Assembly: GCF_003597395.2 (NCBI RefSeq)
Contig: NC_133777.1
Location: forward strand, 54,954,235-55,018,234
DNA length: 64,000 bases
Direction of reading: 5' to 3'
Source: Chelonoidis abingdonii
Taxonomy: Eukaryota; Chordata; Testudines; Testudinidae
Part shown: in pieces, positions 1 through 10,690 of the stretch
How positions within the stretch are numbered: the stretch's first letter is position 1
How the letters are laid out: each line of letters starts with the position of its first letter
Notes under the pieces: model-generated
The model's database searches: none
What the model saw: the letters and a program-made list of their open reading frames with translations, nothing else
What the model was told of the DNA's origin: nothing
Translations under genes and position numbers: made by a program

Positions 1-2990
1 CTTGGTTGAAGGATCAATCTTCCTCAGCTGGCAAGAGCTCTTATCGCCCCAGTGTCTGTCTAGTGATGTAAGCCAAGATGTTTTCTTCTCATTCCATATA
101 TTTTCCCAAACTCACTGTTTTGTTCTCACACAGAATGACTTCATGCTGTTCTTCCCTTCCTGTGGACTTCCCATCCCTGTGCTGATTCATATGTAAATGA
201 GGCTGCCATTGTTTTTGGTCACACATTGCTTAATTTCACTGGAGACAAGTAGATAGCTGCCTTCCCTCCTGTCTGGGAGAAAAACTCTCTCTCTTCGTGT
301 GGTCACAGATTTTAAAGCATAATGTTAGTGATTATTCATGATTCCTCATGTATTGTTAATATAGACATTTTACAATGGTGTTAATCACCAATAAATCATT
401 AGCTGTCATAAAAGACCTTATTTGATACACTTTTATAATGCAGTAGTAGTGTATGTAATCATTTCATTCAGTTACTCATCGTTAGAGCATCAGACCTTCT
501 ATTTTTATATCCCTGTAAACCACTGAAAGTTGTTCTCCTTCTGGGAAGAGATGCCATGTGGTCTAGTGAAGACTTTTTGCTGATTTCTCCCCAGCTGGTG
601 ATAGTTGAATTGTTCCCTCCACCCCTTGTTAGCTTGATGGCTTTGTTTACCTTTTGTGTAAATGCACCTTCATTCTCTGTCTGTCTGACCAGACTGGTCA
701 GCCAAGCAAATACACATTCCATTGTCTAGAGCAGGCTGAGCTTATGCGTTACTTGCCAAACACATTTTAAGAATATAATTCTAGTACGTGTCCATAACTC
801 TTTGAACACATCCTGTACATATATCATACAAGAATATTAATAATCCGTGAGTTATTTGTTTTCCATGACACCTTTTTAAATACAGATTATGACAACAATG
901 TGTTAGGTGTAGTGACTATTTCAGACCTGACAAGCCACTGACACAGAATACTGAAGACAAATGGGCCTCAGTGTCACAGTTACTATGAAGCAAAATGCAA
1001 ATAAAAAGTAAGCATTTGATTCATTGAAGGTGAGGCGATAGACCTGGGATGAGGTGCATTATCATGATACTGACTTCCCATATATCCAATGGAAGCTGGA
1101 TGCTTTATGAAATTGACATACATGAGGACAGATTCCCCACTGGCTTCACTTGGAGCTGCATTCATTTATAGCAGTAGTGAAGTTATCCCTTAGACTCTAA
1201 AGTATTGATGACAGCTCTAAGCACACCTACAAGAGTCTTTTGGGGCCTCACCAGCTACTCTTTAAAGGAGACTGTAATTTTTTTTCCTAAATGAAAGTGT
1301 TTTGTTGCCAGTCAGTGCTGGGTGCAGATTAACATAATCCATGTTTAGATTCATGAAGGAGCTCTCCTGACAGTAAAAAAAAAAAATAATAATAATAATT
1401 AAAAACATAACCCCAGCATTTAAAAAGATATATTTTAAATGAAAAGAGCATGTTGATCTGCAAAAACAGATGACACAGTGCTTTTCTGCTAAGCCATCTG
1501 TCCATGTAACATTTCATCAGCTGCTTAAAATAACTGTTATCCACCTGCGACTTGGTATATAGCTTAATCAAGATATGTTCTGTTCACCACCAATATAATC
1601 CACTAAGAGATTGGATTTCTAATTCTGAAAATGCATGCAATCAAGTGGATTACCTAGCAGAAACTCATCACAGATGCAGTTAGTTGGTGTTTTCTTCAAA
1701 GAACAGTGTGTCTAAATAGAATGAAAAAACAAGGTAGCATAACTAATAAAAAGGAAACAACCCCCCACACCCAGCCAGAGCTTGAGAACAGTCCTATGAC
1801 CCAAAGTGTGAAATCTTGACTTCCTAGAAGCAGCCTCTTCTCTCAAACAGCCATGTTGTGGTCCTCTTAATAGACATCAATGCAAGGGGAGAAGGAAGCT
1901 GAACTGAAGTAAACTCGTTGTTCTACAGGGACCAGAAAGATCCCCTGCATCTTGCCAGTGCAAATTTAAGTGACTTTCAATTAATCCATTCTAACAGAAT
2001 TTTCAAACAGTAGTGATATTGAACTGATTTTTTTTAACTTGAAAATCATGGAGTGAAAATAAACTCAGGCTTTTACACTGATTTTAACTCAGTGTTTCAT
2101 CTAAACATCATGCCAAGAATACAGCTGATATAGAATCTCTCTTGTCTTATACATAGGAATGTTTTTGTTAATATATGCATACAAATGGGAAGAAATGATG
2201 GCATTTAAACTGAACTTGGGGGTTGTTTTATTTATTGGCAGCTAGTTAGTAAAGAGTGAGAGAAACTGGCAATTTCTGACTTGTCTATCCTGTAAAAGAG
2301 AGTCTGATGTTTTTTGCCATACTGATGTAAATGATGCATTGGCTCAATGGAGCAAAAAGAGGTATTTTGCAGTCATGAAAACTAATAATCTATCAACAAC
2401 CTTGAGAGCCAGACACTAAATACTTGCCTTTCTCTGAATACTTTCCTGGCATTAGGAGCTTTTCCCATATAATGCCTGGATTCGATAAATACTCCCATGC
2501 AGTAAAATAACTTTTTATCAGTGCTAGCAATAAACATAAGAAACAACACAGCTCTTACTGTGGAAAAGGACATTTTTGGCCATTTATTTTTTCTCAGTTT
2601 TTGTTTGTTTGTTTATAATCCTGCTGTATTACTATAATCATTTTAAATATCATCTGGACGGAATATTGGGTTTACAAAGTCTCTCTTACAATATTGTAAA
2701 GGTATAATGCCAGATCTCAGCTCCATAACATCATCCAGTTAAATCAACTCAACAAAAGCAGCATTAATATGAAGACTAAAGAGGCAGAAATATGCTATAA
2801 AGCAGGATAGTACCTGAAGTTATAAAAGAGAAGAGAAAACATTCCAGATTCCTATCAACACAAGGGGAATCTGTCTCCTACCCTAAAAATGTAATGGAGG
2901 AAACAATTACAGACACTAGTGATTTCACTAACTGCCACCCAGTGCCTAACCTCCCTTTTCTAAACAATCTCACAGAGGGCAAAAATCCCA
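1..2990 (+). other. Non-coding upstream intron, nothing recognised
   Basis: AT-rich unique-looking DNA. Short open frames up to 84 codons occur on both strands but none resembles a known domain or has plausible splice context. The only repeat is an A-run passing into (AAT)n at 1375-1400. I looked for the OTUD7A start exon here and did not find it. Confidence 0.5.
1375..1400. repeat. A-run followed by (AAT)n microsatellite
   Basis: Twelve A residues run directly into about five AAT units. It may be the decayed tail of an old retroposon, but no retroposon body is recognisable next to it. Confidence 0.7.
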
Positions 2991-3480
2991 AATGGTAGAG
3001 AGTGAATGGAAGTGCCCTGAAATTGCTCACATCCTACAGTGAGCTAGAAGGATAATTCAAGGTCTGAGGAACGTCACCTACAATGAGAGACTAAAGAAGT
3101 GCAATTTATTTAATTTCTCAAAGAGAAAGTTAAGAGTTGATTTGATCACGGTGTATATTTACTTAGATGGAGGAGATATCTGATACTAAAGGCTCTTTAG
3201 TCTAGCAGACAAAGGCACAATAAGCTCTACTGGCTGGAAGTTAATGTCTTCCAAGTTCAAACTGGAAATCTGGCACACATTTTAAAAGTGAGGGTAATTA
3301 ACCATGGGCATTACAAAAGGTGTGGTAAATACTCCATCACTTGAAACCTTTAAAATAAAGCTTGAATGCCTTTCATTAAAAGGTGCTTTAGTTTAGACAA
3401 AGTTCTTGGGCTAGATACTAGAATCACTGGGTGAATTCAATGCTCTGTGATAGTCTGGTGTTCAGAGAAAATGATCATAA
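2990..3480 (+). mobile_element. CR1 LINE, 3' end, old copy
   Basis: The DNA matches the C-terminal coding end and 3' UTR of CR1 as found in turtles and birds: GAGAGACTAAAGAAGTGCAA (the YERLKKL motif), GGCTCTTTAGTCTAGCAGA, GGCTGGAAGTTAATGTC, GAGGGTAATTAACCATGGG and CTCCATCACTTGAAACCTTT follow in the correct order. The end carries the typical 'gggctagatac' region rather than a clean octamer tail. Frames are broken. It is 5'-truncated, as most CR1 copies are. Confidence 0.75.
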
Positions 3481-3519
3481 TGTACCACCTTGTTTTAAGT
3501 TAGTGAATACTGAACTCAG

Positions 3520-4170
3520 ATGGTAAGTTCTGGGCAACTGTTCCTCAACCCACAGAATCTCACAAAGCACAGTCCTCCCTCACATATTAATCAACATCAA
3601 CAAGGTCTTCAGAGAGCTATTGACACTAACAGCTTACGTACCAGTAGTACAAAGACAACATTCAGCTCTACAACATCATCTGTAAAGAACACCAGGCCTT
3701 ATCTTTCTCAGTGCCTTGCATCTAGATGGAGAGCAGCTGGCTAAGGCTGGAAACAGGCAGGACTAAGGTGATGCTGACAGGAGGGAAGAACTCCAAAGAA
3801 CTTCTCTCTCCTGTAACATCCCCCACTACTGAGGGTATTTGCCTTCGGTCAAATCAATCAATGGCCAAGTCATTTTACCTAGGAATGAAGTCATCCTGAA
3901 AAACCTCAACTGGTACAAAACATCATTTAGCAACAGAGATTGCCAAGGACCCTTCATCCTGGTGTGCTGCATTCCTGCACTGGATCTGAATGAATACAGA
4001 GTCCAGTTCACAGTCCTTACCTTAATATTAGCAACTGTTCGTGGGATTGTTCTTTTCTATCTGACTGCCCATAACAGCTACATTCTCCTGGCATCCAGCT
4101 GGTGACTTAAGAAGATTCATGGGTGCAGGAGACCGAACTCTTACAGCTGGACCTAAGCTATGAAACTTTC
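3520..4170 (+). mobile_element. Decayed LINE ORF2 C-terminal fragment (CR1/L2-like)
   Basis: In the + strand a frame spanning 3839-4105 reads CCIPALDLNEYRVQFTVLTL, followed by ILATVRGIVLFYLTAHNS. This is the usual pattern of the region after the reverse transcriptase in L2/CR1-type LINEs (LHWLPV-YRVQFKVL-L-FKALHG-AP-YLT). The frame is interrupted upstream by stops. The segment at 3520-3740 may belong to the same element but is not clearly recognisable. The exact clade is uncertain. Confidence 0.5.
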
Positions 4171-6590
4171 TCAGGCCTCAGTGGGACTCGCCATGTTCAG
4201 AAAAAAATGTAAAATTCAATTCTTTGTCTTGACTTTCCTTTTGTACATATGCAGTTCTTCTTACATACATGCAGGCATATACACACCCAACAGTCTAATC
4301 ACATAACTTACTCCTACCTGCTTGGCAAGTAGATTGATATTGTTTTGTTTTTAATTCTAGGAAGGTGCTCAAAATCTAAGGTGATGGCTGACCTAAGAAC
4401 TTTTATAGTCGTTCAGGTTCCAGAGGCAGCTATTTAATTATTTTTAAAGCTATACTGTTTGACTTGCCAGACATAATTCTGAAGGCATTCAGGATGGATA
4501 GCTAGCTGGTGACCCATAAATCTCTATGGTTATACCTTCTTTCAGGTGGGCATGTCATTCTTAAAGGGAAGAATTAGATGAATCAAAGTTTTCTGCCCAA
4601 AATACCTGTGTCTGTTTTATTGATTAGTTATTGAGCTACATTGTAGACTCATTTAGAGTGTTGGGTCAGTTTAATAGGCTAGAACAATGTGTTCCCCTCC
4701 TAACAGCATGCTGTGGTTTTACAGATATTTATGGGGCAGTTGTCATTCAGTGGATTTCTTAATATACAGAGTGACATCACATGTTGGTTTTTCACAGGAA
4801 ATGTTCCTACTATACATTTTGCATAGGGAATTAATGTTTGTGATGACGTAGAACTGTGGTGAGTTTTATCTGGCAGCAGGACCATTACTGATATTGCAGG
4901 GGGAGAACTGAGGGGGCTTGTCTGCTTTTTGCAATGATTTATTTCTGGCAACTTGATGTGGTTGTTGTGATTTATTGTGACACACACTGGAAGTGTAAGG
5001 TTTTGCAACAGGGTTTTTCACAAACAAAAATATGGACCAAAGAATTTAAGGGTCCAAATCAACAGCATGTAGCTTGTGGTCTCTAATGCACTGGTGGGGG
5101 TGGGGAAAGGGAAAGGATGGGGTTATGAGTATATCTTTTTAAAATAATCTCAGACTCAAATATGATGGCCTTTCATGTGGTTTTTGTTTTTTCCAGAATT
5201 CTTTGTTAGGTCATGAGACTATGTGAAACATTTCCTACAGCGACAGTATTCACATAATCATTATCTAAATTCTAGCTCTCTTCGGCCCCAGTCCTGCAAT
5301 GAGCTCCATGCACGCAAATCTTTCTGCTCTGAAAAGCCCCATGGGGCTCTAGAGGGCTCTGTGCAGGAGGGTGCTCACTCTGAACTCATTGCTGAAATGG
5401 GATCTAAGCACTCATCTATTAAATACATAAATGTAAACAAAGACAAAAATACTTAAACAAAGATTCTTTCGTTCCCTGCTCCCCCTTCCCAAAATGGACG
5501 ATGGATTGGTCCCACTCATTGCTGTCCAGTTTGAACGATGCCTTTCAAAGAACTGTGAAATGCTAAGTAGGATGTGGTTTACCTCCAGGATTGTTCTGGA
5601 GTCTCTAGGAAATAAAGATTAATCCATAATTAAAGATTATGTCTCATGATGAAATCTCTAGGAATTCATCCAAAAGTTGGCAACCCTAGTTTTACCTTTT
5701 GTGCTAACTCTAATTAGAGAACAAAGTAAAAAGCAAATTTTGCCAATTTTGTTTTGCTATATTGTCTCCCTTCCCCCCCCCCCAATTCTCTTTGTATAAG
5801 GATTGTTTTTCAACATGACAATCTCTTCCTCTGATCTTTTTGTTCCTTGTAGGCTTGAAAAACCTGTTGGCTTAGCCTCTTGTTTGATGTCTTTTTCTCT
5901 TTATGCTTCTATGTGTATTATTTTATACTCTTATGAACTTCATTCTGTAATCAGTTCCTAGCTGTCTTCTCTATGTGATGTGTAGCACTTCACATATGCT
6001 TCTTTATTGCTTTTTTGAAACTTCATGTTCATTCATATTGGGTCTCTTTATTACCATCTGTGGTAAATAGTACTCAGTCAACTAATGCAGATAGTATAAT
6101 ACTGTAATTTGTTATTAAATAATTTCTTCTCACCCCTCTATGACCTTTTCTTATATACTTTCATCCTATATAGTTTTAGGATGAAATTTCTTGCTCTTCT
6201 TTTTAATTTCCTTTGTTGAAATTCTGCATGGATGTTGTTACAAATCTGCCTCCATTATAGTCAGTATTACTTAGATCTTCCCCAAATCTGCATCTCAAAT
6301 TACATCCTCTACAGTGTGGTGTTTACAGCTAAATCAAGTAGTGCTAGTGACCTTTCAAGTGCCCTCTTTAACATTTTGGAGTAGGCTGAATTTTGAAAGC
6401 TGTGTGTGGGATTTTATAGTTGCATTATTCCTATTGTTGCTAATTAAAAATAAGGGTCCCCAATCTTGTCTGGGTAATCATATACTAGCTCTTTTAAGAA
6501 ATGAAAATGTAATGAATTCATTACCCATGATAGCCATAGTGAGTTACTTTAGTGGTGGGGAAACGCCTAACTAAAAATATTGCTGCAGCT
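4171..6590 (+). other. Non-coding intron, nothing recognised
   Basis: AT-rich intronic DNA. A block at 5285-5420 (cagtcctgcaatgagctcc and following) resembles old palindromic remnants seen elsewhere in the window but is too decayed to class. There is a C homopolymer around 5775. No coding exon is seen. Confidence 0.45.
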
Positions 6591-6725
6591 GATCCCCTGT
6601 CATTCGTGTTGCCCTCCATTCTTCACATCTGTCCTTCCCCAACATACATTGCCAGCTGGATGAAAAGTGCTATATAAAAGCTAAATATTTATTGTTATTA
6701 ATGTATTTATTATATACTTGTACAG
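6590..6725 (+). repeat. MIR-like SINE tail
   Basis: The AAGTGCTATATAAAAGCTAA segment followed by AT-rich ATTATTATT-type DNA is the common 3' end of MIR/CORE-SINE type retroposons. Only the tail is recognisable; the tRNA-like head is not. Confidence 0.4.
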
Positions 6726-6739
6726 CCTCGTGTGCAACA

Positions 6740-6841
6740 TCTCCAGAGCTAGAACACTGGCTCTGATCCAGCAAAGCCTGTGCTTAACTTTGAAGCATGT
6801 GAGAAGTTTCATTGACTTGAATGGGGCTACTCACATGCTAT
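6740..6841. repeat. Old palindromic repeat remnant
   Basis: The segment 'ctgatccagcaaagcctgtgc' to 'ggggctactcacatgcta' contains the ATTGACTTGAATGGGGCTAC motif, part of a widespread amniote palindromic repeat in which the phrase 'cattgacttcaatggg' is flanked by complementary arms. It borders the MITE at 6842. Confidence 0.4.
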
Positions 6842-6957
6842 TAGGCTGACCAAATAGCAAGTGCAAAAAATCAGGATGGGGGCAATAGGAGCCTATATAA
6901 GAAAAAGCCCCAAATATCAGGACTGTCCCTATAAAATCGGGACATATGTTCACTCTA
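6842..6957 (-). mobile_element. Short hAT-type MITE, TAGGGTGACC family
   Basis: A 116-bp element with inverted ends TAGGCTGACC and (complement of the right end) TAGAGTGAAC. The interior reads as the reverse of the copies at 34420 and 50102 (GGACTGTCCCTATAAAATCG). Flanking octamers CATGCTAT and TTTGCTAT agree at 6 of 8 bases, in line with an aged 8-bp hAT duplication. It encodes nothing; the open frame crossing it is accidental. Confidence 0.75.
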
Positions 6958-8643
6958 TTTGCTATATTGCTAGGAAGTCTAGGCATTTGTCTCTCTCTCC
7001 TTCTCCTTATAACACAATCAATTCGGAAATTTCTCTGGGGGAAGAATACATGACAAATGAAGTGGATAAATATTTTACATTCCTTATATGTGGGCTATTT
7101 TTATATTTCAAAATAATAAGGGAAAACATACCTAGGTACAGGGGTAATCATTGAAAAGCTTAGGTATGATTACCTATTGCATTTCTGAAGAATGAGTATG
7201 CTTTCCCCCAAAAGGTTATGATATGTAGGGTCCCTAAAGCAAAGCTTTAAATGCTGAAGTACAAAGCTTTAAATGTCAAAGTGCAAAACTCTACTGCTTT
7301 TCCATTTCACCTCTGCAAAGCTGATAAGCTCATTAAAATGCAGAGTGAGCTAGAAGCAAATCAATGCTGTGTCAGAAGATCACATTGGAACTCTTCCAAG
7401 AGTGCAGCCACAGTTTATAACTTTTTTAAAACCTGCAGTATTTAGTTTGACTGGATTTTAAATAATCTGCATTAGGGGATATTTAATGTAAAATCCAAGG
7501 TAGTGGTGGTGGTATTTTAAAATAGAAAATGGACAAACCTCTGACTTTTCTGTTAGCACAATTTATTCTAGGTCAGACTAGGGGAAAATAATTATGTAAG
7601 TACTGTACATTTTTCTTCTTGCTGAAATGCACAGACCTGTTATAATGGATACGTCAGACAGTTTGTACTGGCAGCGGAACCAAACCCTGCCAGTCACTGG
7701 TAACGGGAATGTCCCACCCACTGGAGTGCCCTCCAGTGGCAGGTGGGCAGCTTATCCCAAACCCCTCTCCTGCAGAGCTTTTCTGAGGAAAATTCTAACA
7801 TTTTATTTCACATTTTCGACTAGCAGTTTGGCTTAGTAATTTGCCATCTAATTCCCAGTCGTGTCCCAAGGCTGCATTTGTCTTTTGGGGGTGCTTTCCC
7901 CAAGCTACATTTAACCTTTTGAGATCCTGCCATGGCTAGTGCTGCTCAGAAAGTCAGAAAATGCCAAGGATAAACATCAAGATCTGTTTCTCCTGCTCCA
8001 CTCCTCTTATCTAGTGTCTCACTGGAGGGGAAGGGGAGTGGTGAGGGTCTTTAAAGGAAGTCCATCTGAGGTCGCCTCAACCCCATTCCCACTGAGGTCA
8101 CCTTGACCCCATTCCACCAGAGAAGCCATCTTTGGTGGCAAGTGGCTTCCCCCAACTCTGAGGGGAGTGATACTGGAAAGGCAGCAGGTGGAAGATCATA
8201 CCTATGTGCTTGGAGCCTGCAGCAGCAATCATTGCTGAGTGTAAAGCCTAAGAACCTCCTCCCCCTCTACTCCCTTTCTGGCTGAGTGACCTGGACCCAG
8301 CACAGGCGTCACTGACTCTGGCGAGTACAATAAGGGGCCTTCAGAGCCAGTTCCCTCCTCGTTGTTAACACTTCTGAAGCAGCCCTGCTCTAGGTTCTCT
8401 TCTGATATTCCCAGCTATGTCCTCTAGTGGAAATATAGACCCATTGCTCACGTGGATCCCATGCAGTAGGAAGCAGTTGGTCTATGGGACCTCTCCATCC
8501 AGGTTGAGTTGGTCCCAAGGCATCAGGTTTTTGGGAAGTTCATTCTTGAACACCAGCCCACTCCTTGAGAGATCTAGAAGGGGCCTAGAAGAAGGAAGAA
8601 TAAGCCCAGCCTCTGAGGGCAGAGAGCTTTAATCACCTGAAAT
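6958..8643 (+). other. Non-coding intron, nothing recognised
   Basis: No gene or classifiable repeat. The part from about 7870 to 8640 is richer in G+C than the rest of the intron and could be an old inserted element; it holds only short accidental frames. Confidence 0.4.
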
Positions 8644-9039
8644 TAGGGCTGTCAAGTAATTTTAAAAAATAATTGCAATTAATCGTGCGATTAAAAAAAT
8701 TAATCGCAATTAATCATGCTGTTAATAATAGAATACCATTTATTTAAATATCTTGAATGTTTTCTACATTTTAAAATAGATTTTATTCTGTGTTGTAATT
8801 GAAATCAAAGTGTACAGTGCTCACTTTATATTTATTTTTACTACAAATATTTGTACTGCAAAAGAAATCGTATTTTTCAATTCACCTAATACAAGTACTG
8901 AGTACTGTACTCTTTATCATGAAAGTTGAACTTACAAATGTAGAACTATGTAAAAAACAAACTGCATTCAAAAATAAAACAATGTAAAATTTTAGAGCCT
9001 GCAAGTCCACTCAGTCCTACTTCTTGTCCAGCCAATTGC

Positions 9040-9676
9040 TTAGACAGACAAGTTTGTTTACATTTTCAAGAGATAATGCTGCCCGCTTCTTGTTTACAAT
9101 ATCACCTGAAAGTGTGAAAAGGTGTTCTCATGGCACTGTTTTAGCCAGCATTGCAAGATATTTACGTGCCAGATGCGCTAAAAATTCATATGTCCCTTCA
9201 TGCTTCAACCACCATTCCAGAGGACATGCATCTATGCTGATGACAGGTTCTGCTTGGTAACATTCCAAAGCAATGTAGATTGATGCATATTTATTTTCAT
9301 CATCTGAGTCAACTGCCACTAGCAGAAGGTTGATTTTCTTTTTTGGTGGTTTGGGTTCTGTAGTTTCCGCATCGGAGTGTTGCTCTTTTAAGACTTCTGA
9401 AAGCATCCTCCACACCTCATACCTCTCAGATTTTGGAAGGCACTTCAGATTCTTAAACCTTGGATCAAGTGCTGTAGCTATCTTTAGAAATCTCATATTG
9501 GTACCTTCTTTGTGTTTTGTCAAATCTGCGGTGACAGTGTTCTTAAAATGGTTAACATGTTCTGCATTATCATATGAGGCTGCTATAACATGAAATATGT
9601 GGCAGAATGCGAGTAAAACAGAACAGGGTACATACAATTCTCCCCCAAGGAATTCAGTCACAAATTTAATTAACAT
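9040..9676 (-). pseudogene. hAT transposase C-terminal half, broken
   Basis: On the minus strand from 9676 an open frame of 182 codons contains ATALDPRFKNL, then a PKPPKKK linker, ECYQAEPVISIDACPLEWW and HEGTYEFLAHLARKYL. These are the hAT hallmarks: the ALDPRFK block and the C-terminal dimerisation region with its WW pair. At 9128 the frame meets a stop (TGA) exactly where the family has Cys in the VPCER motif, but similarity continues in the same frame (LFTLSGDIVNKKRAALS) to about 9040. The N-terminal zinc finger and RNase-H-like core are missing. Confidence 0.85.
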
Positions 9677-9734
9677 TTTTTTTAACGAGCATCATCAGCA
9701 TGGAAGCATGTCCTCTGGAATGGTGGCCAAATAC

Positions 9735-9880
9735 CTTTCAATGCCAGCTACAAAAGTGTCATTTAAATGCCTTTTCTCACTTTCAGGTGACATTGTAAAC
9801 AAGAAGAGGGTAGCATTATCTCCTGCAAATGTAAAAAAACTTGTTTGTCAGCGATTGGCTGAACGAGAAGTAGGACTGAG
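9735..9880 (+). pseudogene. Second, inverted copy of hAT transposase C-terminus
   Basis: On the + strand the right arm of the element reads CLFSLSGDIVNKKRVALSPA followed by NVKKLVCQRLAE. This is the same C-terminal tail as on the minus strand at 9040-9128, in opposite orientation. It lacks the rest of the gene and shows that the element's two ends are copies of one original 3' end. Confidence 0.8.
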
Positions 9881-10439
9881 TGGACTTTTAGGCTTAACGT
9901 GTTACAGTGTTTTGTTTTTGACTGCGGTTATGTAACAAAACATTTCCACATTTGTAAGTTGCACTTTCCCGACAAAGAGATTGTACTACAGTACTTGTAT
10001 GAGGTGAATTGAAAAATACTATTTCTTTTATCATTTTTACACTTTGATTTCAATTACAACACAGAATACAATATATATGAAAACGTAGAAAAGCATCCAA
10101 AATATTTAATAAATTTCAATTGATATTCTGTTGTTTAACAGTGCGATTAAAACTGCGACTAATCACAATTTTTGAGTAAATTGCATGAGTTAACTGCGAT
10201 TAATTGACAGCCCTACCTGAAAAACATCTGGGATAGATTCTGAGCCCAACTTTGTTCCTTCTTTGGAAACATAAGTATGCGGACAAATGTGAATAGAGGA
10301 AAGGTGTTTGGGGTTTCTATTAGAAGTTTCCCTCTTATTGGAAGAGATCAATTGTTCCAAACAAGGTTAGAGGATCTCACACATAACATGCACAATGTAG
10401 TTTTTAATTTTAAATGAATTTAGAAAAATAGCTAACCAA

Positions 10440-10690
10440 CATAAGAACAGCCATACTGGGTCAGACCAATGGTCCGTCTAGCCCAGTATCCTGTCTACCA
10501 ACAGTGGCCAAAGCCAGGTGCCCCAGAAGGAGTGAACCTAACAGGTAATAATCAAGTGATCTCTCCTGCCATCCATCTCCACCCTCTGACAAACAGAGGC
10601 TAGGGACACCATTTCTTATCCGTCCTGGCTAATAGTCATTAATGGACTTAACCTCCATGAATTTATCCAGTTCTCTTTTAAAACCAAAGT
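10440..10690 (-). mobile_element. CR1 LINE 3' tail, antisense
   Basis: Begins ACATAAGAACAGCCATACTG and GGTCAGACCAATGGTCCGTC, then GCCCAGTATCCTGTCTACC, GCCAGGTGCCCCAGAAGGA, AGAGGCTAGGGACACCATTT and CCTCCATGAATTTATCCAGT. This is the antisense of a CR1 3' region very common in turtles and crocodilians. Only about 250 bp remain. Confidence 0.7.

Larger units (their letters stand above)
8644..10215 (-). mobile_element. Foldback hAT transposon with two inverted 3' ends
   Basis: A 1,572-bp element bounded by TAGGGCTGTCAA and TTGACAGCCCTA, fitting the hAT end consensus YARNG. Flanking octamers CCTGAAAT (8636-8643) and CCTGAAAA (10216-10223) agree at 7 of 8. The left arm (8644 to about 9245) and right arm (about 9688 to 10215) are diverged inverted copies of the same sequence. 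Both contain the 3' UTR and the last part of the transposase gene, pointing outwards. The centre holds transposase interior on the minus strand. The right arm has lost about 45 bp relative to the left. The element cannot encode an active transposase. Confidence 0.85.
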
